A program made the position numbers and the translations under genes. Positions 3,924-6,654 of a stretch of DNA of 6,654 nt are shown one piece after another. Below the pieces are notes generated by a model. That model saw only the letters and a list, made by a program, of their open reading frames with translations. It did no database searches and was not told the DNA's origin. This stretch comes from an uncultured Haloferula sp. (GTDB lineage Bacteria > Verrucomicrobiota > Verrucomicrobiae > Verrucomicrobiales > Akkermansiaceae): NCBI GenBank assembly GCA_946481625.1, contig CAMLOZ010000208.1:1-6654 (forward strand), written 5' to 3'. Position 1 is the first letter of the stretch. Each line of letters opens with the position of its first letter.

Positions 3924-6654
3924 GCGTGACTCCTTTCCAGGGGAAGACTGAGTCCGACCGTGGTGCCGCGGCCGGGGTTGCTGTTGATGCGGCAGGTGCC
4001 GCCGAGTTTCTCCATCCTTTGCTTCATTCCCGCAAGCCCGTCGCTGCCGGGGCTGGCAGGGCCCGGGGTGAAGCCACGACCGTCGTCCGCCAGCAGGATC
4101 TGCAGATCACCCGACGCGACTTCGATCGTGAGACGCACCTCGCGGGCACCGGAGTGCCTGACAATATTGTTCAGGGCTTCCTTGAACGCGAGGAAGATAT
4201 CGTGCCGCTGGTGCGAGCCGAGGGGATGCTCTGCCACGGACTCCGCGATCTGGAGACGGCAGGTGATCCCCGCAAGCTCCAGAAAACGCTGCGCGAAAAG
4301 CGAGAAGTAGCCGGCGAGGTCCGCGACCGAATCGTAGCGCGGGTTCACCGCCCAGACGATCTCGTCCAGCCCCGTGACAAGCGCGCTGCAGACATCGCCG
4401 AGTTGGTCGAGATAGCTCTCCTTCTTCTCGGCCGGAACCGCGGGGTTCTTCACCAGGGAAGTCAGGATGCCCGCCTCGGTGAGACCCGAGCCAAGCTCGT
4501 CGTGCAGGTCCTGCGCGACGCGGGTTCGCTCCTGCTCCAGCGCGCGGTGGCGTTCCACGAGCTGGCGCTCCTCGATCTCCGCCGCGAGCTGGCGGGTGCG
4601 CAGGCTCACGGTCCGGCGCAGCAGCGAGACCCAGATCAGGGCGATGAAAAGACCGCCGGCCAGGATCGCGATGGTGGCGATGGTATGACGCCGGGTCCAC
4701 CACGGCCCGCGCTGCAGGACCACGAGGTCGGAGGTGTCGTTCAGCAAGAGTTCGAACGGCTCCGCGGCGCTGCCGGGGCTATCGGATGCGGAGGTCACGT
4801 AGGTGCCGCACAGCCTCAGCAGGCTGCCGCGCTGGAGCGGCTTGCGGTCGTGGTCCGGCGCGACTGCCAGACGGGCGATGAACCGGTGCTCTCCCGCCTG
4901 CATTTCGAGCACCCGTTCCTCCTCCCGCAGCGAGTCGTTGAGAAGGCGGGCCTCGATCATCACCCGCGTGGCATCGAGCTTGGGATTCGGCAGCGATTCC
5001 GGGACCACGGTCACCGGTGCCGGCAAGGGTCCCAAGCCGGCCTTGCGCAGGTAGGCCTCCAGCAGCAGTGGCGACGGCCCGCCGACTCTCGGGAATCCCG
5101 CCGCCTCCACCTTCTCCCCCGGGACAAGCGCCGGGGAATCCCGGCTGACCACGCGGAATCCGCGGGTGCCGTCGGAGAGGAAGAACTCCGGAGGCCGCGC
5201 GTGCAGCAGCACGCCGCTGGTTTTCACCCGCTTGAAGACGGCGGGATGGGAGGTGAATAGCAGCAGGTCGGCCGCAGGAAGCGATTCGGCATCGAAGGGG
5301 TCCGCGGGGGCGGGATCGTCCACGGTCAAGAGCGCGTTGCCCATCAGGCACACGCCGGCATTCACGCGGCTGCTGCTGTCCCAATTCGCCGTGAACACGC
5401 CCCGGATGCGCACCACGCTGCCGGGCAGGGCCTCGCGTGCGGCGGGGCTCAAATTCGGATAGGGCAAGGGATAGAGGATGCTGTCATTGATGCGCACCTG
5501 CCCGTCGCGGGTGAGAAGCACCATGTGGGACGACTGCGCGGAAACGACCACGCCTTCGAGCTCCACCCACTCGGCATCCAGGCTTCCGCTCGCGATCTGT
5601 TCCCAGGTAGGCCGGATCGCTTCAGGCATCGGCGCGCTACCGAGATAGGAAGCGCGGTCGGCATAGAGCATGGGCGAGAAATCTCCCGGATCCGTCCGGC
5701 CCTCCAGTTCCCACAGCTCCCCGGCGCGCGGGGCGACACCGGAAGCGGGGGTCGAGTAGCGGACATACACGCCGCCGGTCGAGTCCTGGATGACGAGGAA
5801 CTGCTCCTCCGCCATGGTCACGACTCCACGGAGGCGCGCGCGGTAAGGCTTGCGGGCTTCCTCGGGCTGAAGACGGCGGACCTGCCCGGCCCGGGTCAGG
5901 AGTTCCGCCTGGTCGATCGAGTCGCCAATGACCTCGAGCTGCCGTGCATCCACCACAACGATCCCTTCGCTCCGCCCGATCCCGTGCACCTTGACCCGCC
6001 GGTGTTCGAGCGAATCCGGCTGCAACCCGCCGGCATCCACGACCGTGACATGGAAACCGGAGTCCTGCCCCGCGAGTTCGAGCTCGAGGCGTCCCCGGGA
6101 ACGGCTCGCAAAGGTCACGTTGCCTTCCCCGTGAACCCAATAGCCGCGGGTCGTCGATTCGACACCGCGCCACTCCTCGGTCCGGGGGGGGCGGGGAAAC
6201 GGGTCCGGGATCACCGAAGAGATCAAGCGGGGCTCTCCCGCGAAGAGCCGCGAGCCGTCGTCGGAAGTGAGGCGGAATTCGTACATGCCCGTGACGGGGA
6301 TCCGGATCCGGCCGCTGAAGGACAAGCCCACGTTGAGCGGACGAGGAGCCACCCCGATGTCGAAATCCGGCACCACGCCCTCGCTTTCGGGCTTCATCCC
6401 GTCGATGTCCGAGATCCCGATCCAAGGATTCCGCAAGTACGACTGGTATCGTAGTCCGGGCACGAAGGAGCCGTCCTCGCCTTCATGGAAGAGCACGTCC
6501 GGCGGTACCTTCCGCAAGGGCAGGCCCGGCCCCTCGTAGTGGAGCTCGAGGTTGAAGAGGTTGAGCCCGTTGAACCAATCGACACGCAGGGGCTGCATGC
6601 CCTCCTCCAGGAAGACCGACGTGCTGCGCGTGACATCCGCATGATGACCGTCGA
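3920..6654 (-). CDS. PA14/OB-fold sensor histidine kinase, HisKA_3 class (5' partial)
   Basis: This large membrane sensor kinase is cut by the right edge of the window. The frame stays open past the in-frame ATG at 6598, and the residues beyond it (DGHHADV, then VFLEEGMQPLRVDW) are the second half of a PA14 domain, so 6598 is not the true start. Counting from M at 6598, the layout is: the end of the first PA14 module to ~35; a second PA14-like module at ~89-195 (FSGRIRIPVTGMYEFRLTSDDGSRLF); OB-fold-like modules at ~250-325 (RGVVTMAEEQFLVIQDSTGG), ~342-430, ~455-530 and ~541-632; one transmembrane helix at ~637-660; a coiled coil; HisKA_3 with phospho-accepting H699 in RVAQDLHDELGSG; and HATPase_c from ~805, with the N box FKEALNNIVRHSG, DDGRGF and GLAGMKQR. 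The kinase core looks intact. PA14 domains bind carbohydrates in many proteins, so an extracellular glycan ligand is plausible but unproven. It is coupled to the response regulator by ATGA at 3920-3923. Confidence 0.93.
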   Translation of the reverse strand, partial: DGHHADVTRSTSVFLEEGMQPLRVDWFNGLNLFNLELHYEGPGLPLRKVPPDVLFHEGEDGSFVPGLRYQSYLRNPWIGISDIDGMKPESEGVVPDFDIGVAPRPLNVGLSFSGRIRIPVTGMYEFRLTSDDGSRLFAGEPRLISSVIPDPFPRPPRTEEWRGVESTTRGYWVHGEGNVTFASRSRGRLELELAGQDSGFHVTVVDAGGLQPDSLEHRRVKVHGIGRSEGIVVVDARQLEVIGDSIDQAELLTRAGQVRRLQPEEARKPYRARLRGVVTMAEEQFLVIQDSTGGVYVRYSTPASGVAPRAGELWELEGRTDPGDFSPMLYADRASYLGSAPMPEAIRPTWEQIASGSLDAEWVELEGVVVSAQSSHMVLLTRDGQVRINDSILYPLPYPNLSPAAREALPGSVVRIRGVFTANWDSSSRVNAGVCLMGNALLTVDDPAPADPFDAESLPAADLLLFTSHPAVFKRVKTSGVLLHARPPEFFLSDGTRGFRVVSRDSPALVPGEKVEAAGFPRVGGPSPLLLEAYLRKAGLGPLPAPVTVVPESLPNPKLDATRVMIEARLLNDSLREEERVLEMQAGEHRFIARLAVAPDHDRKPLQRGSLLRLCGTYVTSASDSPGSAAEPFELLLNDTSDLVVLQRGPWWTRRHTIATIAILAGGLFIALIWVSLLRRTVSLRTRQLAAEIEERQLVERHRALEQERTRVAQDLHDELGSGLTEAGILTSLVKNPAVPAEKKESYLDQLGDVCSALVTGLDEIVWAVNPRYDSVADLAGYFSLFAQRFLELAGITCRLQIAESVAEHPLGSHQRHDIFLAFKEALNNIVRHSGAREVRLTIEVASGDLQILLADDGRGFTPGPASPGSDGLAGMKQRMEKLGGTCRINSNPGRGTTVGLSLPLERSHA
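3929..3935 (-). promoter_or_regulatory. Shine-Dalgarno sequence of the response regulator
   Basis: AAGGAGT on the minus strand lies inside the 3' end of the kinase gene. The AAGGAG core sits six bases upstream of the ATG at 3923. It is the clearest ribosome binding site in the window and fixes the start. It allows initiation on top of coupling through the ATGA overlap, which would make more regulator than kinase. Confidence 0.8.
6184..6191. repeat. Eight-base G/C homopolymer inside the sensor kinase gene
   Basis: Eight G on the plus strand (C on the coding strand), closely followed by four more, encode part of a PRPPRT segment in the extracellular part of the kinase, after the second PA14-like core. 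The protein reads sensibly in the same frame on both sides, so the count of eight appears correct here. Such a tract is prone to slippage and to sequencing error. Confidence 0.7.

Noticed and set aside
3345..3929. A 194-codon plus-strand open frame opposite the response regulator
   Set aside because: The regulator's receiver and helix-turn-helix motifs are complete on the minus strand; the plus frame is its antisense mirror.
3926..5260. A 444-codon open frame on the plus strand antisense to the sensor kinase
   Set aside because: The minus strand carries unmistakable TM, HisKA_3 and HATPase_c motifs here. The plus-strand reading is rich in Arg, Ala, Gly and Gln with no domain, as expected for an antisense shadow in high-GC DNA.
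5525..6454. A 309-codon plus-strand open frame over the PA14/OB region
   Set aside because: The minus-strand protein here has coherent PA14 and OB-like modules in one frame from 6654 to 3920. The plus reading has no motif and no ribosome binding site.

Overview
The window is GC-rich and dense with protein-coding genes. It holds two convergent blocks that meet at about position 2505. The gene content suggests a member of the Planctomycetes-Verrucomicrobia-Chlamydiae group, most likely a Verrucomicrobiota bacterium. This rests on a secreted PVC-type beta-propeller 'dehydrogenase' paired with a monoheme cytochrome c, and on a PA14/OB-fold sensor kinase of the HisKA_3 class. The assignment comes from protein style only; there is no rRNA or marker gene here.

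Left block, plus strand, 1-2502. A 5'-truncated cytochrome c gene (to 991) has an N-terminal beta-rich domain of a type seen next to heme domains in PVC bacteria, and a C-terminal monoheme domain (CIGCH, distal MPPF). It overlaps by 4 bases (ATGA) with a complete 504-residue secreted protein. That protein has a signal peptide, a beta-propeller of the sorbosone/PQQ-dehydrogenase-like superfamily and a C-terminal beta domain. The pair reads as a periplasmic oxidoreductase with its electron acceptor; the substrate is unknown. The first ~85 bases do not fit the cytochrome. Read on the minus strand they look like part of a secreted-peptidase-type beta-sandwich, so the left edge may be an assembly chimera or a rearrangement junction.

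Right block, minus strand, 6654-2513. A very large sensor histidine kinase, 5'-truncated by the right edge, carries PA14 modules, about four OB-fold-like modules, one membrane segment, a coiled coil and HisKA_3/HATPase_c domains. It overlaps by ATGA with a NarL/LuxR-type response regulator that has a good Shine-Dalgarno sequence. After a 145-base gap comes a GTG-started membrane protein with three transmembrane helices and a C-terminal carboxypeptidase-regulatory-like (Ig-like) domain, of unknown function. Its stop lies 10 bases from the stop of the propeller gene.

No tRNA, rRNA, CRISPR array, insertion sequence or phage gene was recognised. The only non-coding stretch longer than 100 bases is 3152-3296. 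It holds a short hairpin after the response regulator and no promoter I could defend. The most interesting points are the modular extracellular sensor, the cytochrome/propeller pair and the incongruent left edge.
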